In this document: piece after piece, positions 45,028-54,715 of the stretch | Layout of the letters: every line of letters starts with the position of its first letter | Numbering within the stretch: the first letter of the stretch is position 1 | Source of the DNA: Betaproteobacteria bacterium Ga0077527 | GTDB lineage: Bacteria > Pseudomonadota > Gammaproteobacteria > Burkholderiales > SG8-41 | Assembly (NCBI GenBank): GCA_001464815.1 | Contig: LNDW01000003.1 | Location: forward strand, 1 to 64,000 | Direction: 5' to 3' | DNA: 64,000 nucleotides | Made by a program: the position numbers and the translations under genes | The notes under the pieces: model-generated | What the model saw: the letters and a program-made list of their open reading frames with translations, nothing else | Databases searched by the model: none | Told to the model about the DNA's origin: nothing

Positions 45028-46233
45028 CTAGAGCGAGTAATCCAGCCCCATGACCTCGCGTACGTCGCGCAGGGTTTCCTGGGCGAGTTTGCGGGCCTTT
45101 TCGCAGCCGTCGGCGATGATGTTGCGGACCAGGGTCGGGTCGTCCAGGTAGCGTTCGGCACGTTCACGCATCGGTCTTTGTTCGGCAACGATGGCGTCGA
45201 TCACCGGCTGCTTGCATTCCAGGCAGCCAATGCCTGCGCTGCGGCACCCTTCCTGCACCCATTTCTTTTTTGCTTCGTCTGAATACACCTGGTGCAGCTG
45301 CCAGACCGGGCATTTTCCGGGGTCGCCGGGATCAGTGCGCTTGATACGCGCCGGGTCGGTGGGCATGGTTTTGACCTTTTTTGCCACGTTTTCCGGGGTT
45401 TCGCGCAGGGCGATGGTGTTGTTGTAGGACTTGGACATTTTCTGGCCATCCAAGCCAGGCATCTTGGCTGCCTCGGTCAGCAGGGCCTGCGGTTCGGTCA
45501 GGATCACCTTGCCGCCACCTTCGATGTAGCCAAAAAGACGTTCACGGTCACCCAAGGGCAGGTTCTGCGTTTCCTCGAGCAGCGCCCTCGCCGCGTCCAA
45601 TGCCTCGTTATCGCCCTGCTCCAGATAATCGTTGCGCAGCTTGCGGTAGAGCTTGCCGCGGCGGGCGCCAAGCTTTTTGATCGCGGCTTCGGCCTTTTCT
45701 TCGAAGCCGGGCTCGCGGCCGAAAACATGGTTGAAACGGCGCGCGATTTCGCGGGTGATCTCGACATGCGGCACCTGGTCTTCACCCACCGGAACCTGGT
45801 TGGCACGGTAGATCAGGATGTCCGCGCTTTGTAGCAGCGGATAACCGAGGAAACCATAGGTCGCAAGATCCTTTTCGGCCAGTTTTTCCTGCTGATCCTT
45901 GTAGGTCGGCACCCGCTCCAGCCAGGAAAGCGGCGTGATCATCGACAGCAGCAAGTGCAGCTCGGCGTGCTCCGGCACCTTGGACTGGATGAACAACGTG
46001 GCCTGGGCTGGATCAACGCCGGACGCCAGCCAGTCCACCACCATGTCCCAGGCGTGGTTTTCAATGGTCTGCGGATCGTCGTAATGGGTGGTCAGGGCAT
46101 GCCAGTCTGCGACAAAAAACAGGCACTGATGCTCGTGCTGCAGCTTGACCCAGTTTTTCAATACGCCGTGGTAGTGGCCAAAATGCAGTGCGCCGGTCGG
46201 GCGCATGCCGGATAAAACGCGGTTTTCAAACAT
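45028..46233 (-). CDS. trpS: Tryptophanyl-tRNA synthetase
   Basis: A 401-residue class I synthetase. HIGH-type motif HFGHYHG at 17-23 within SGMRPTGALHFGHYHG, and KMSKS in GLDGQKMSKSYNNTI (about 254). It has the extended C-terminal region found in many Betaproteobacteria, with an extra Cys-containing segment (KCPVWQLHQVYSDEAKKKWVQEGCRSAGIGCLECKQ). First chromosomal gene right of the dif element, in opposite orientation to the left arm's operon. Confidence 0.96.
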   Translation of the reverse strand: MFENRVLSGMRPTGALHFGHYHGVLKNWVKLQHEHQCLFFVADWHALTTHYDDPQTIENHAWDMVVDWLASGVDPAQATLFIQSKVPEHAELHLLLSMITPLSWLERVPTYKDQQEKLAEKDLATYGFLGYPLLQSADILIYRANQVPVGEDQVPHVEITREIARRFNHVFGREPGFEEKAEAAIKKLGARRGKLYRKLRNDYLEQGDNEALDAARALLEETQNLPLGDRERLFGYIEGGGKVILTEPQALLTEAAKMPGLDGQKMSKSYNNTIALRETPENVAKKVKTMPTDPARIKRTDPGDPGKCPVWQLHQVYSDEAKKKWVQEGCRSAGIGCLECKQPVIDAIVAEQRPMRERAERYLDDPTLVRNIIADGCEKARKLAQETLRDVREVMGLDYSL

Positions 46234-46273
46234 GAGTTGCTGACGTGAATGTAGGGGCTGGCGGGCCTGACGA

Positions 46274-46306
46274 TTTATTCAATAAAACAATAACTTATCG
46301 AATAAT
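46274..46306 (+). repeat. Dispersed AT-rich repeat, copy 8
   Basis: Exact core AAAACAATAACTTA at 46284-46297, preceded by TTTATTCAAT. Lies about 40 bp upstream of trpS. The 14-base core is identical to copy 6. Confidence 0.75.
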
Positions 46307-46362
46307 TGCATTGAATGGATGCAGAACCATGGCCGATGCCAGCCCCGATTCTAACGCATGCC

Positions 46363-46986
46363 TCACAAGCCCAAGGGCCCCAGAGCCCCCTTGCCGATCC
46401 GGGTCACCACCGGTTCGGGTCCGGTCAGATCGACAACTGTCGACGGTTCAAGCCCGCAGGAACCGCCATCGAGCACAAGATCGACCTGATGTTCCAGACG
46501 TACACGGATGGTCGCGGCGTCAGTTTCAGGCTGCTCGTCACCGGGCAGCAGCAGCGTTGAGGACAGGATCGGCTCTCCCAGTTCGGCCAGCAGCGCATCC
46601 ACCACCGGGTGATCGGGGATACGCAACCCGATGGTGCGCCGCTTCGGGTGCTGCAGCCGTTTCGGCAGTTCGCGCGTGGCTTCCAGGATAAAAACGTAAC
46701 TGCCGGGTGTTGCCGTTTTCAGCAGGCGGAACTGCCGGTTGTCGACCCGCGCATAACTGGCGAGTTCAGACAGGTCTCGGCAGACCAAGGTCAGGTGATG
46801 ACGATCATCCACCTCACGAATCGTGCGGATGCGCTGCATCGCTCCCTTGTCGCCAATATGACAGCCCAGCGCATAGCAGGAGTCGGTGGGATAGACGATC
46901 ACGCCGCCGTCGCGGATGATTTCAGCCGCGCGTTTGATCAGGCGCGGCTGCGGATTCTGCGGATGAACTGAAAAATACTGCGACAT
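46363..46986 (-). CDS. YciO/Sua5/YrdC-family protein
   Basis: A 207-residue protein with the Sua5-type fold: VIVYPTDSCYALGCHIGDK near 30-48, HLTLVCRDLSELASYARV near 65 and TIGLRIPDHPVVDALLAELGEPILSSTL near 118. The TDSCYALGC form and the short length point to the YciO branch; threonylcarbamoyl-AMP synthase activity is plausible but not proved for YciO. Same strand as the PHP gene just upstream, as in E. coli where the yciV and yciO genes are adjacent. Confidence 0.88.
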   Translation of the reverse strand: MSQYFSVHPQNPQPRLIKRAAEIIRDGGVIVYPTDSCYALGCHIGDKGAMQRIRTIREVDDRHHLTLVCRDLSELASYARVDNRQFRLLKTATPGSYVFILEATRELPKRLQHPKRRTIGLRIPDHPVVDALLAELGEPILSSTLLLPGDEQPETDAATIRVRLEHQVDLVLDGGSCGLEPSTVVDLTGPEPVVTRIGKGALGPLGL

Positions 46987-47025
46987 GATGAGTCGGCCGC
47001 TGGCCGTGTGCTGATTGCCCCGGCC

Positions 47026-47853
47026 TCAGAACAGCGACCACACCGGCTCGCAACCGGCCGGCAATGCCGGCACGTTGCCGAGGTCGCGGTAACCCTCCCC
47101 CGGCCCATGAAAATCGGAACCTGCCGAGGCGAACAGGCCGAAGCGCCGCGCATGGCGCGCCCAGGTCACGAATTCATCCGGGGCATGTGAACCGGTCACC
47201 ACCTCGACCGCGCGGCCACCTAGCGCGACAAACTCCCCGAGCAGGCGGTCGCACTGAACGGAACCAAGATCGTAGCGCCCTGGATGAGCGATCACCGCGA
47301 TGCCGCCGGCGCCATGAATCCAGCCCAGTGCTTCGCCCAGTATCGGCCATTGATGCGGCACAAAACCCGGTTTTCCCGGCGTGAGGAATTTGCGGAATAC
47401 CGCATTGGTATCCGAAGCATGCCCGGCTTCGACCAGATAACGTGCAAAATGCGCCCGGCTCACCAGTTCAGGGTTCTTCGCATACCGGCGCGCGCCCTCC
47501 AGTGTGCCCTGGATGCCGATGGCATCGAGGCTCTGCGCGATGCGCTGCGCACGCTGCTCGCGGCCCGCACGCACCGCGGCCAGCCCTTCGACCAGGGCGG
47601 CCTGCAGCGGATCCAGCGCGAGACCGACGATGTGCAGCGTGACCTCCTCCCACAGCACCGAGATCTCGACACCGTCGATCAGGCGCAGGCCCCAGCGGGC
47701 CGCGGCTTCCCGCGCCGCTGGCAACCCCTTCAACTCATCATGATCGGTCAGCGCCAGCACATCGACGCCGCGCTGCACCGCGCGCTCGACCAGTTCCGCC
47801 GGCGCCAGCAGACCGTCGGAGCAGGTGGAATGGCTGTGCAGATCAACAATCAT
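47026..47853 (-). CDS. PHP-domain 3',5'-nucleotide phosphatase / RNase AM (YciV-like)
   Basis: A 275-residue PHP protein. Metal-binding HSHSTCSDG (6-14), LTDHDELKG (35-43), GVEIS near 61, VIAHPGRY near 189, and SDFHGPG near 249. YciV of E. coli hydrolyses nucleoside 3',5'-bisphosphates and trims 5' ends of rRNAs. Repeat copy 9 begins right at its start codon. Followed by the yciO-like gene. Confidence 0.88.
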   Translation of the reverse strand: MIVDLHSHSTCSDGLLAPAELVERAVQRGVDVLALTDHDELKGLPAAREAAARWGLRLIDGVEISVLWEEVTLHIVGLALDPLQAALVEGLAAVRAGREQRAQRIAQSLDAIGIQGTLEGARRYAKNPELVSRAHFARYLVEAGHASDTNAVFRKFLTPGKPGFVPHQWPILGEALGWIHGAGGIAVIAHPGRYDLGSVQCDRLLGEFVALGGRAVEVVTGSHAPDEFVTWARHARRFGLFASAGSDFHGPGEGYRDLGNVPALPAGCEPVWSLF

Positions 47854-47856
47854 TAT

Positions 47857-47890
47857 TATTTATTTTAAATCAATTAGTTATATCAATATA
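47857..47890 (+). repeat. Dispersed AT-rich repeat, copy 9
   Basis: Core AAATCAATTAGTTA at 47867-47880 (11 of 14), then TATCAATA. Lies immediately upstream of the PHP gene, in the divergent region before the membrane-protein gene. Confidence 0.55.
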
Positions 47891-48012
47891 CCCAAACGCA
47901 TCATAACAAAACCGGCAGCATCTCCCTGAGAATCTGACCGTTGACCATAAAAACGGCCAATGCCCTGCAGCGCTCCGCTATACTGCCGCAGGTTTTTTTC
48001 TGACGGGCAAAC

Positions 48013-48582
48013 ATGAATCGCAATCAACGGATTGCACTGGCGGTGGCACTGCTCAATCTGGTGCTGATCGGCCTGTTTCCCCCGGTCGACCAGTTCTCGG
48101 TCGCCGCTTCCAGCCTGCCGGTATTTTCCGGGTTTTATTTCATTCTTGACCTGCCGCCGCTGGGCACGATCAACGCCAATTTTCTTTTCATTGTGGCGAT
48201 GGTGGTGCTGGTCAATCTGGCGATTGCCTGGTTGCTGCTCCGCGACAAGCCTCAAACAGCCAATGCCGGGGGCGGGAAGTACGGCGGCCTGTCGCTGCAG
48301 GGTGCCGCCCTGCTCTTCACCGGCGGCAATCTGCTGCTGATGCTCTTGTTTCCGCCGATGGAATCGGTTTTTGCCGTGACCAAGGCGGCGATACCGACCT
48401 TCGAGGGCTTCTATTTCGTGTTCGCGAAAAAACCTGCGCACGTTATTGTGGAAACCCTGCTCTACATCGAGATCACCTTCATCATGGTCAACGGCGCGCT
48501 GCTCTGGCTGATTTTCCGGGAGCGCAAGCCGCCATCCGCGGACGAAATCCGCGCCGCGATGAGTGAATTCAAACCGCGCTGA
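48013..48582 (+). CDS. Membrane protein with tandem internal duplication, unknown function
   Basis: A 189-residue protein with about four membrane helices. The two halves are copies: NLVLIGLFPP (15-24) to PVFSGFYFI (36-44) recurs as NLLLMLLFPP (106-115) to PTFEGFYFV (128-136), each followed by a long helix ending LLLRDKP (74-80) and LIFRERKP (166-173). Offset is about 91 residues. Not recognised as a named family. Divergent from the PHP gene. Confidence 0.75.
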   Translation: MNRNQRIALAVALLNLVLIGLFPPVDQFSVAASSLPVFSGFYFILDLPPLGTINANFLFIVAMVVLVNLAIAWLLLRDKPQTANAGGGKYGGLSLQGAALLFTGGNLLLMLLFPPMESVFAVTKAAIPTFEGFYFVFAKKPAHVIVETLLYIEITFIMVNGALLWLIFRERKPPSADEIRAAMSEFKPR

Positions 48583-48598
48583 TCGGGCAACACCTGGT

Positions 48599-49267
48599 TC
48601 AGGCGGATTGGTGCAGCCGGCTTTGCGCCGGCACATGCTGGGCGAGGAATTCCATCTGGTCGGCAAGGATGCGACGGTTGGTCAGAATCAGATACTCGGC
48701 GCGGTTCGGCACATAGGGCAGGTATACCAGCTCCATGCCCGCGCCCTCCGGCGTGCGGTCGCTTTTTCTCTCGTTGCAGGCACGGCATGCGGTGACCACG
48801 TTCATCCAGGTATCGCGTCCGCCTTTCGAGAACGGCACGATGTGGTCACGCGTCAGCCGGGCGCCGGCAAAACCGGTGGCGCAGTACGCGCAGATATGCC
48901 GGTCACGGTGGAACAACTCGCGATTGTTCAGTGGCGGCACGCGGTTGAAGGAGCGCATCGCCATCGCCTTGCCCTTGATCGCGATGATGCTGGAGCCGCT
49001 GATGCTGGAACGTTCGCCGGTGATGCGATTGAGCCCGCCGGTTACGGTGAAGGCGCATTCGCCTAGGCTCCATGCCACCTGGTTTTTCGAGTAGTAGTAG
49101 CAGGCGTGCTGCCAACTTATCCAGCGGTGCGGCACACCGTGAGTATCTAGAGTCAGGATCAGCGGGAACCGGTTCACGGTCGCCGTCTCATGCCGCATCG
49201 GAAAGTCGCCGTCCATGTTGCGCAGAATCATCCAGTGTTGGACACGTTGATCTTGCGTCGTCTGCAC
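48599..49267 (-). CDS. HNH endonuclease
   Basis: A protein of up to 222 residues with a complete HNH site: CAYC near 130, LTRDHIVPFSKGGRDTWMNVVTACRACNERKSDRTPEGAGM near 142-182. This zinc-binding HNH type is common as a chromosomal gene in Betaproteobacteria, of uncertain function. The start is not sure: ATGs at residues 13, 18 or 24 would also serve. The 3' end converges on the duplicated membrane protein gene. Confidence 0.85.
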   Translation of the reverse strand: MQTTQDQRVQHWMILRNMDGDFPMRHETATVNRFPLILTLDTHGVPHRWISWQHACYYYSKNQVAWSLGECAFTVTGGLNRITGERSSISGSSIIAIKGKAMAMRSFNRVPPLNNRELFHRDRHICAYCATGFAGARLTRDHIVPFSKGGRDTWMNVVTACRACNERKSDRTPEGAGMELVYLPYVPNRAEYLILTNRRILADQMEFLAQHVPAQSRLHQSA

Positions 49268-49585
49268 CGTTGCGCGATTTCACGCGCCCGGGCAGCAGGC
49301 GAAGCGCCCAGAAAATCCACCCGCATCAGGTCATCATCAAAATTCACAGGGAAATTTACCAGATTTCTGAATTAATGGAACAATTTACCCTTCGGCAGAC
49401 CCGCCAGCCACTGGTTCCGGAGCCGCGGTCAGGCTATACTCCGCTGGCGTGATTCCCCTGCATTCAAACATCCCTTCCACAGCACTGCCCTGCACCGGCC
49501 AGCCCGATGCAAAGTGACCGGCACTTGCGACGTAGTCGCTGAAACTTTGCCGGCGCAGTCTCCACGGCCGCAATTCCCACTGCTC
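49268..49585. other. Intergenic region between the HNH and rhlE genes (318 bp)
   Basis: No gene seen. A TATACT box at 49435-49440 could be the -10 element for rhlE, without a good -35. An in-frame upstream start for rhlE at 49514 lies here but would add residues outside the helicase family. Confidence 0.4.
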
Positions 49586-50968
49586 ATGTCGTTTGCCGAT
49601 CTGAACCTGATTCCCGAGTTGCAGCGCGCCGTCGCCGACGAGGGCTATACCGAACCGACGCCGATCCAGGCCAAAGCCATACCCGCGGTGCTCGAGCGCC
49701 GCGACATCATGGGCTGCGCCCAGACCGGCACCGGCAAGACCGCCGGCTTCACGCTGCCTATGCTGCAACTGCTCGCGCCCTATGCAAATTCCAGCCCGTC
49801 GCCGGCGCGCCATCCGGTGCGCGCCCTGGTGCTGACCCCGACGCGTGAACTCGCCGCGCAGGTCAGCGACAGCGTCAAGGCCTATGGAAAATTCATGAAG
49901 CTGCGCGCCACCGTGGTCTACGGCGGCGTCGACATGCAGCCGCAGACCAAGGCACTGCGCGAAGGCGTCGAAATCCTCGTCGCGACACCGGGCCGCCTGC
50001 TCGACCATGTACAGCAGAAAAGTGTCGCCCTGGGCCAGGTCGAAATCCTGATCCTCGACGAAGCCGACCGCATGCTTGACATGGGCTTCCTGCCCGACAT
50101 AAGGCGCATCCTCTCCCTGCTGCCGGCTCAGCGCCAGAGCCTGCTGTTCTCGGCGACCTTCTCCGACGAGATCAAGAAGCTCGCCAACCAGATGCTGCGC
50201 AATCCGACGCTGATCGAGGTTGCGCGCCGCAATGCTCCGGCTGATCTGGTCAAGCACCAGGTTTACGACGTGCCGGCATTGCGCAAACGCGCGCTGCTGG
50301 CGCGGCTGATCCGCTCGCGCGACATGAAGCAGGTTCTGGTATTCCTGCGCATGAAGCGCGACTGCAACAAGCTGGCGCGTGAACTGGTCCGTGACGGTAT
50401 CAATGCCACGGCCATCCACAGCGACCGCACCCAGGCCGAACGCGAGCAGGCGCTGGCTGATTTCAAGGAAGGCCGCTGCACCGTGCTGGTTGCCACCGAC
50501 ATCGCGGCTCGCGGCATCGACATCGAAGAGCTGCCGTTCGTGATCAATTACGAGCTGCCGTACACCCCTGAAGACTATGTTCATCGCATCGGCCGCACCG
50601 GCCGTGCCGGCATGCCCGGCGAGGCAATCTCACTGGTCTGCCCGGATGAACACCGCCTGCTGGCCGACATCGAGAAGTTGCTCAAGCGGGCGATTCCGCG
50701 CGAGACCGCCGAAGACACTGAAGACCGGCCGCGCCGCAGCCGCCCCGCAGAGGAACGTGAACCCCTTGACGAGGCGCCAAAACGACACGGCAGCACGCCG
50801 CCGCCCGCACCGCGGCCGATGATTGCCGCTGACGGCTTTGATTTCAGCAAGCCTTACGAGCCGTCAACGGCCGCAACCGAACGCGCCGCGCCGCCGCCCT
50901 CCCGGCTGCGCAGCACCCGACCGACTGCCGCCCTGCTCGGCGGCCTGTCCGGCAAAGACAAAAAATAA
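49586..50968 (+). CDS. rhlE: DEAD-box RNA helicase, RhlE type
   Basis: A 460-residue helicase starting [33 protein letters not shown] (Q motif). Motif I AQTGTGKT near 47, Ia [14 protein letters not shown] in [14 protein letters not shown] near 155, III SAT, and [14 protein letters not shown] near 332. The C-terminal 90 residues are disordered and Pro/Arg-rich. Acts in ribosome assembly and RNA turnover. Confidence 0.93.
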   Translation: MSFADLNLIPELQRAVADEGYTEPTPIQAKAIPAVLERRDIMGCAQTGTGKTAGFTLPMLQLLAPYANSSPSPARHPVRALVLTPTRELAAQVSDSVKAYGKFMKLRATVVYGGVDMQPQTKALREGVEILVATPGRLLDHVQQKSVALGQVEILILDEADRMLDMGFLPDIRRILSLLPAQRQSLLFSATFSDEIKKLANQMLRNPTLIEVARRNAPADLVKHQVYDVPALRKRALLARLIRSRDMKQVLVFLRMKRDCNKLARELVRDGINATAIHSDRTQAEREQALADFKEGRCTVLVATDIAARGIDIEELPFVINYELPYTPEDYVHRIGRTGRAGMPGEAISLVCPDEHRLLADIEKLLKRAIPRETAEDTEDRPRRSRPAEEREPLDEAPKRHGSTPPPAPRPMIAADGFDFSKPYEPSTAATERAAPPPSRLRSTRPTAALLGGLSGKDKK

Positions 50969-51035
50969 TCACCAACAGCCGCCCCGGCATCACCATCGTG
51001 TGCCGGGACTGTTTTAGCTGAATAACGGAGTCGAG

Positions 51036-52619
51036 ATGAGCACAGCCCCCACCATGGCCCCCGCCGCACTGCAGTCGGCCCTGCATGACGGCCGCGAAAT
51101 CGCGCTGCTGGACGTTCGCGAAGACGGCGAATTCGGCGAAGATCATCTGCTGTTCGCCACCCCGCTGCCGTACAGCCGCCTCGAGCTCGGTATCGCCGCG
51201 CTGGTGCCGCGCAAGACCGCGCGCATCGTGCTTTGCGACGATGGCAGTTCCGGCATTGCACAACGCGCCGCAGCCCGTCTTGCAGCGGCCGGTTACAGCG
51301 ACCTCGCGGTACTCGATGGCGGCATCAATGGCTGGAAGGCCGCGGGGTATCCGCTGTTCAAGGGCGTCAACGTCCCGAGCAAGCTGTTCGGCGAAATGGT
51401 GGAACACGTCTACAACACGCCGCGCATCACCGCCCGGGATCTGGTGCGGATGCGTGAAACGAATGAAGACTTCGTGCTGTTCGACGGCCGCCCGCTGCAC
51501 GAGCACCACAAGATGACCATACCCGGCAGCACCTGCTGCCCGAACGCCGAGTTGCCGTACCGCGTGGCCAGCATGGTGAAAAATCCGAACACCAAGATCG
51601 TCGTCAACTGCGCCGGCCGCACGCGTTCCATCCTTGGCGCGCAGACGCTGATCAACTTCGGCGTTCCGAATCCGGTATATGCACTGGAAAACGGCACCCA
51701 GGGCTGGTTCCTGTCCGACCTCCAGCTCGAGCATGGCTCGAAGCTGCGTTATCCAGAAAACCTGGATGCCGCGGCATTGCCCGCGCAACAGCAGGCTGCG
51801 CGCGAACTGATGCAGCGTTTCAAGCTGCGCAGCGTCAGTGCGGCAGAAGTTGCCGCCTGGTTCCAGGACAGGGAGCGCACGACCTACCTCTGCGATGTGC
51901 GCACACCCGAAGAATTCGCCAAGGGCTCGATACCCGGCGCCCAGCACACCCCCGGCGGCCAGCTGATCCAGGCGACCGACCAGTGGGTCGGCGTACGCAA
52001 CGCACGTATCGTGCTGGTTGATGGCGGCGAAGCCGTACGCGCGCCGGTGGTGGCGAGCTGGCTTGCACAGCTTGGTTGTGAAGCCTATGTGCTCGAAGGC
52101 GGCGTCAAGGCTCCGGTGAATGTGGACATTGCCCCGGCTCCGGCCCTGCCACAACTGCCGGTCATTGAAGCCGGCGCACTCAAATCGCTGATCGACACTC
52201 AAGCCTGCAGCGTCTTCGATGTCGGCGCGAGCATGAATTTCCGCAAGGCGCATATTCCGGGCAGCCGCTGGAGCATCCGCAGCCGTATTGCCGCCGATGC
52301 AAAAAATGCCAGGCAGCCGCTGGTGCTGGTCGGTGATACCGATGTCGCACGCCTTGCCGCCACCGAACTGCTCGATGCCGGCATCAGCGATGTCCGCCTG
52401 CTCCAGGGCGGACTCGCGGTCTGGACCGCGGCCGGTCATGCCACTGCGGCGACTCCGGACAGCCCGGCCGACCGCGACTGCATTGATTACCTGTTCTTCG
52501 TCCACGACCGCCACGCCGGCAACCGCGAGGCGATGAAACAGTACCTCGCCTGGGAAACCGGCCTGATGGCCCAGCTCGGCGAGCAGGACAAATCGGTATT
52601 CAAACTGCCCGCGCACTGA
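51036..52619 (+). CDS. Multi-domain rhodanese-like sulfurtransferase
   Basis: A 527-residue protein with four rhodanese-like modules: about 8-112, 128-235, 265-365 and 378-470. Active-site positions read VLCDDGSSG in module 1 and VNCAGRTRSILG in module 2, but LVDGGEAVRAP and LVGDTDVAR in modules 3 and 4, so only the first two keep the catalytic cysteine. An extra C-terminal part (DYLFFVHDRHAGNREAMKQYLAWETGL) follows. No signal peptide. The substrate is unknown. yaiI follows 15 bp later. Confidence 0.88.
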   Translation: MSTAPTMAPAALQSALHDGREIALLDVREDGEFGEDHLLFATPLPYSRLELGIAALVPRKTARIVLCDDGSSGIAQRAAARLAAAGYSDLAVLDGGINGWKAAGYPLFKGVNVPSKLFGEMVEHVYNTPRITARDLVRMRETNEDFVLFDGRPLHEHHKMTIPGSTCCPNAELPYRVASMVKNPNTKIVVNCAGRTRSILGAQTLINFGVPNPVYALENGTQGWFLSDLQLEHGSKLRYPENLDAAALPAQQQAARELMQRFKLRSVSAAEVAAWFQDRERTTYLCDVRTPEEFAKGSIPGAQHTPGGQLIQATDQWVGVRNARIVLVDGGEAVRAPVVASWLAQLGCEAYVLEGGVKAPVNVDIAPAPALPQLPVIEAGALKSLIDTQACSVFDVGASMNFRKAHIPGSRWSIRSRIAADAKNARQPLVLVGDTDVARLAATELLDAGISDVRLLQGGLAVWTAAGHATAATPDSPADRDCIDYLFFVHDRHAGNREAMKQYLAWETGLMAQLGEQDKSVFKLPAH

Positions 52620-52634
52620 AGGCTGGAGCAGCGC

Positions 52635-53087
52635 ATGGCGATCTGGGTGGATGCCGATGCCTGCCCCGCCGTCATCAAGGACATCCTCTATCGCGCTGCC
52701 GTACGCACCTCGACCCGGCTGACGCTGGTCGCCAACCGTGCCTTGCAGGTACCGCGTTCACCGTGGATTGCGATGGTTCAGGTATCTCAGGGATTTGATG
52801 TGGCCGACCGGCACATCATCGATGCAGCCGTCGCTGGCGATCTGGTGATCACTGCCGACATTCCGCTGGCCTCCGCAGTCATCGACAAAGGTGCAAGCGC
52901 GCTGAATCCGCGCGGCGAGCGTTACACCGGCGACAACATCAGAGGTCTGCTCGACATGCGCAATTTCATGGACACCCTGCGCAGCAGCGGTGTTGATACC
53001 GGCGGGCCACCGGCACTCAGCCTTGCCGATCGCAAAGCTTTTGCCGCGGCGCTTGATCGTTGGCTGGCACAACAAGAAAAATCATAA
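52635..53087 (+). CDS. YaiI/YqxD (DUF188) family protein
   Basis: A 150-residue protein with the family marks [20 protein letters not shown] at 3-22, [16 protein letters not shown] near 76 and GERYTGDNI near 97. The fold is PIN/NYN-like, suggesting nuclease activity, but function is not established. Probably co-transcribed with the rhodanese gene. Confidence 0.9.
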   Translation: MAIWVDADACPAVIKDILYRAAVRTSTRLTLVANRALQVPRSPWIAMVQVSQGFDVADRHIIDAAVAGDLVITADIPLASAVIDKGASALNPRGERYTGDNIRGLLDMRNFMDTLRSSGVDTGGPPALSLADRKAFAAALDRWLAQQEKS

Positions 53088-53088
53088 A

Positions 53089-53120
53089 ATAGTTAATTAA
53101 AACAACAGGTTAAGAATATT
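53089..53120 (+). repeat. Dispersed AT-rich repeat, copy 10
   Basis: Core AAAACAACAGGTTA at 53099-53112 (12 of 14), in the convergent junction between yaiI and a Bug gene, where no promoter is expected. Confidence 0.6.
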
Positions 53121-53137
53121 TTTCGGGCAATGGCAGC

Positions 53138-54130
53138 TCACGGCTTGCGCAAACCAAGTGTGGCCACCAGTCCATCGACATCGGCCGCGTATTCATTGAC
53201 GGTGGCCACGGTCTTCACCGCATCAAGAAAATTCCACGCCCAGAGATTGGCATCGAGGTCCTTTTTCCATTCATCTTCAGTGGAGAGCTGGGCGTAGCGG
53301 CTCTCCCAGAAACGCACCACCGCAGGCGCCGTCCCCCTGGGTGCCATCACCGCCCGGAAATTGGTCATCGTCGCCTTCACCCCCATCTCGTGCCAGGTCG
53401 GTGCACTGGCGAGCGCGCCACCCAGCCGCTGCGGAGCGGACACCGCAATCGTGCGCAACTGGCCGCCACGCACAAAAGACACCGTTGCCGACGCTGCGGT
53501 CGACACCACATCGACATGGCCACCCAGCAGCGCTGTCACCGATTCGGCGCTGCCCTTGAAGGCCACAAAGCGCACCTTGCGCGGATCAATGCCGGCACGG
53601 GCCAGCGCCAGCGCAGCCGACAGATGGTTGGCACCGCCGATCGAAGTCGACACACCGATGGCCAGCGCCGCAGGGTCCTTCTGCAGCCGCGCGATCAGGT
53701 CGCGGCCACTCGCCAGCGCTGATTCGCTGCGCACCGACAACGCGAAATATTCATCGAACAGCGTTGCGATCCAGGTGAAGTCGCCATGACCGTACGGACT
53801 CGCGCCCAGAGCCCGGCTGATCAACACATTGAGGTTGCCGATCATCTGGTAGTGACCATTGCCGGCCTGCTGGTTCAGATAACTCCAGGCAATGACGTTG
53901 CCTCCGCCGGGCTTGTTGACCACTGTGAGCGGCCCCTCGTAGATGCGCCGCTCCTGCCACAGCTTCTGGATCAGTCTTGCCGTCTTGTCGGGTGCCGCAC
54001 CCGCAGCGGTGCCGACGATGATCTCGACATTACGCTCGGGTTTCCAGGCTGGCTGGGCCTGTACATGCTGCGGCAGCAAAAGAGAAAACGCGGCTGAAAA
54101 AACGGTTGCAGTCAGACATGAACGTGACAT
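53138..54130 (-). CDS. Bug-family (TctC) substrate-binding protein, divergent member
   Basis: A 330-residue protein with a signal peptide (MSRSCLTATVFSAAFSLLLPQHVQAQ). The Bug pattern is looser here: KPERNVEIIVGTAAGAAPDKTARLI in place of the usual PGGxxD, VVNKPGGGNVIAWSYLN, and FVAFKGSAESVTALLGGHVD. ATG 54128-54130 with GGAGGGG five bases upstream is clearly better than the longer frame to 54205. Standalone; no transporter genes nearby. Confidence 0.87.
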   Translation of the reverse strand: MSRSCLTATVFSAAFSLLLPQHVQAQPAWKPERNVEIIVGTAAGAAPDKTARLIQKLWQERRIYEGPLTVVNKPGGGNVIAWSYLNQQAGNGHYQMIGNLNVLISRALGASPYGHGDFTWIATLFDEYFALSVRSESALASGRDLIARLQKDPAALAIGVSTSIGGANHLSAALALARAGIDPRKVRFVAFKGSAESVTALLGGHVDVVSTAASATVSFVRGGQLRTIAVSAPQRLGGALASAPTWHEMGVKATMTNFRAVMAPRGTAPAVVRFWESRYAQLSTEDEWKKDLDANLWAWNFLDAVKTVATVNEYAADVDGLVATLGLRKP

Positions 54131-54261
54131 CGCTGCCCCTCCGGTTGCGGCGCTGTGGTGCGCCATCTTGCGGAAACTATAGCAGTGCCGCCGCACCGCG
54201 GACATACATCGTCCGGCAGGTCGCCCGGTGTTAGCATGACGGCTTTTTTCGCCGCCCCATC

Positions 54262-54711
54262 ATGCCCAGCAAATCCCGCATCGACGAAACCACCGCACGC
54301 CGCGCCTTCGAGGACGCTCTGGCCAGCCACGAACAGGACTTCGGCAAGTTTTTCCTCGCCCGCTTTTACGGGCTCGACATCGCTTACACCGATGATGAAT
54401 GTCGCATTGAATTCGACCTCCATGAATTCATGCTCAACCCCCAGGGCGGCATTCATGGCGGCGTCACCGCCTTTGTGCTTGATGTATCGATGGGCCATCT
54501 GCTGCACCGGACCAGCGGCCCGGGTGCCACGCTCGAAATGAAGGTGCAGTACCTCAACACCGCACGCGCGGGCCGCATGGTCTGCACTGCGCGCTTCATC
54601 CGTCACGGTCGCAGCATTTCCTTCCTGCGTGCCGAACTGGTCGACCAGAATGGCGAAATGGTGGCCTGGGCCACCTCGACCTGGAAATCGCTGCGACCAA
54701 AAACCGCCTGA
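54262..54711 (+). CDS. PaaI-type hotdog thioesterase
   Basis: A 149-residue hotdog protein. GGIHGGVTAFVLDVSMGHLL near 66-86 is the active-site helix of the PaaI/YdiI group (HGG followed by an acidic residue), and ATLEMKVQYLNTARAGRMVCTARFI follows. It probably hydrolyses an acyl-CoA; which one is unknown. The PIN gene follows 4 bp later. Confidence 0.87.
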   Translation: MPSKSRIDETTARRAFEDALASHEQDFGKFFLARFYGLDIAYTDDECRIEFDLHEFMLNPQGGIHGGVTAFVLDVSMGHLLHRTSGPGATLEMKVQYLNTARAGRMVCTARFIRHGRSISFLRAELVDQNGEMVAWATSTWKSLRPKTA

Positions 54712-54715
54712 TCCG

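Noticed and set aside
44853-45053. 66-codon plus-strand frame just right of the dif site
   Set aside because: Starts inside the dif flank, ends inside trpS, no ribosome site and no family likeness.
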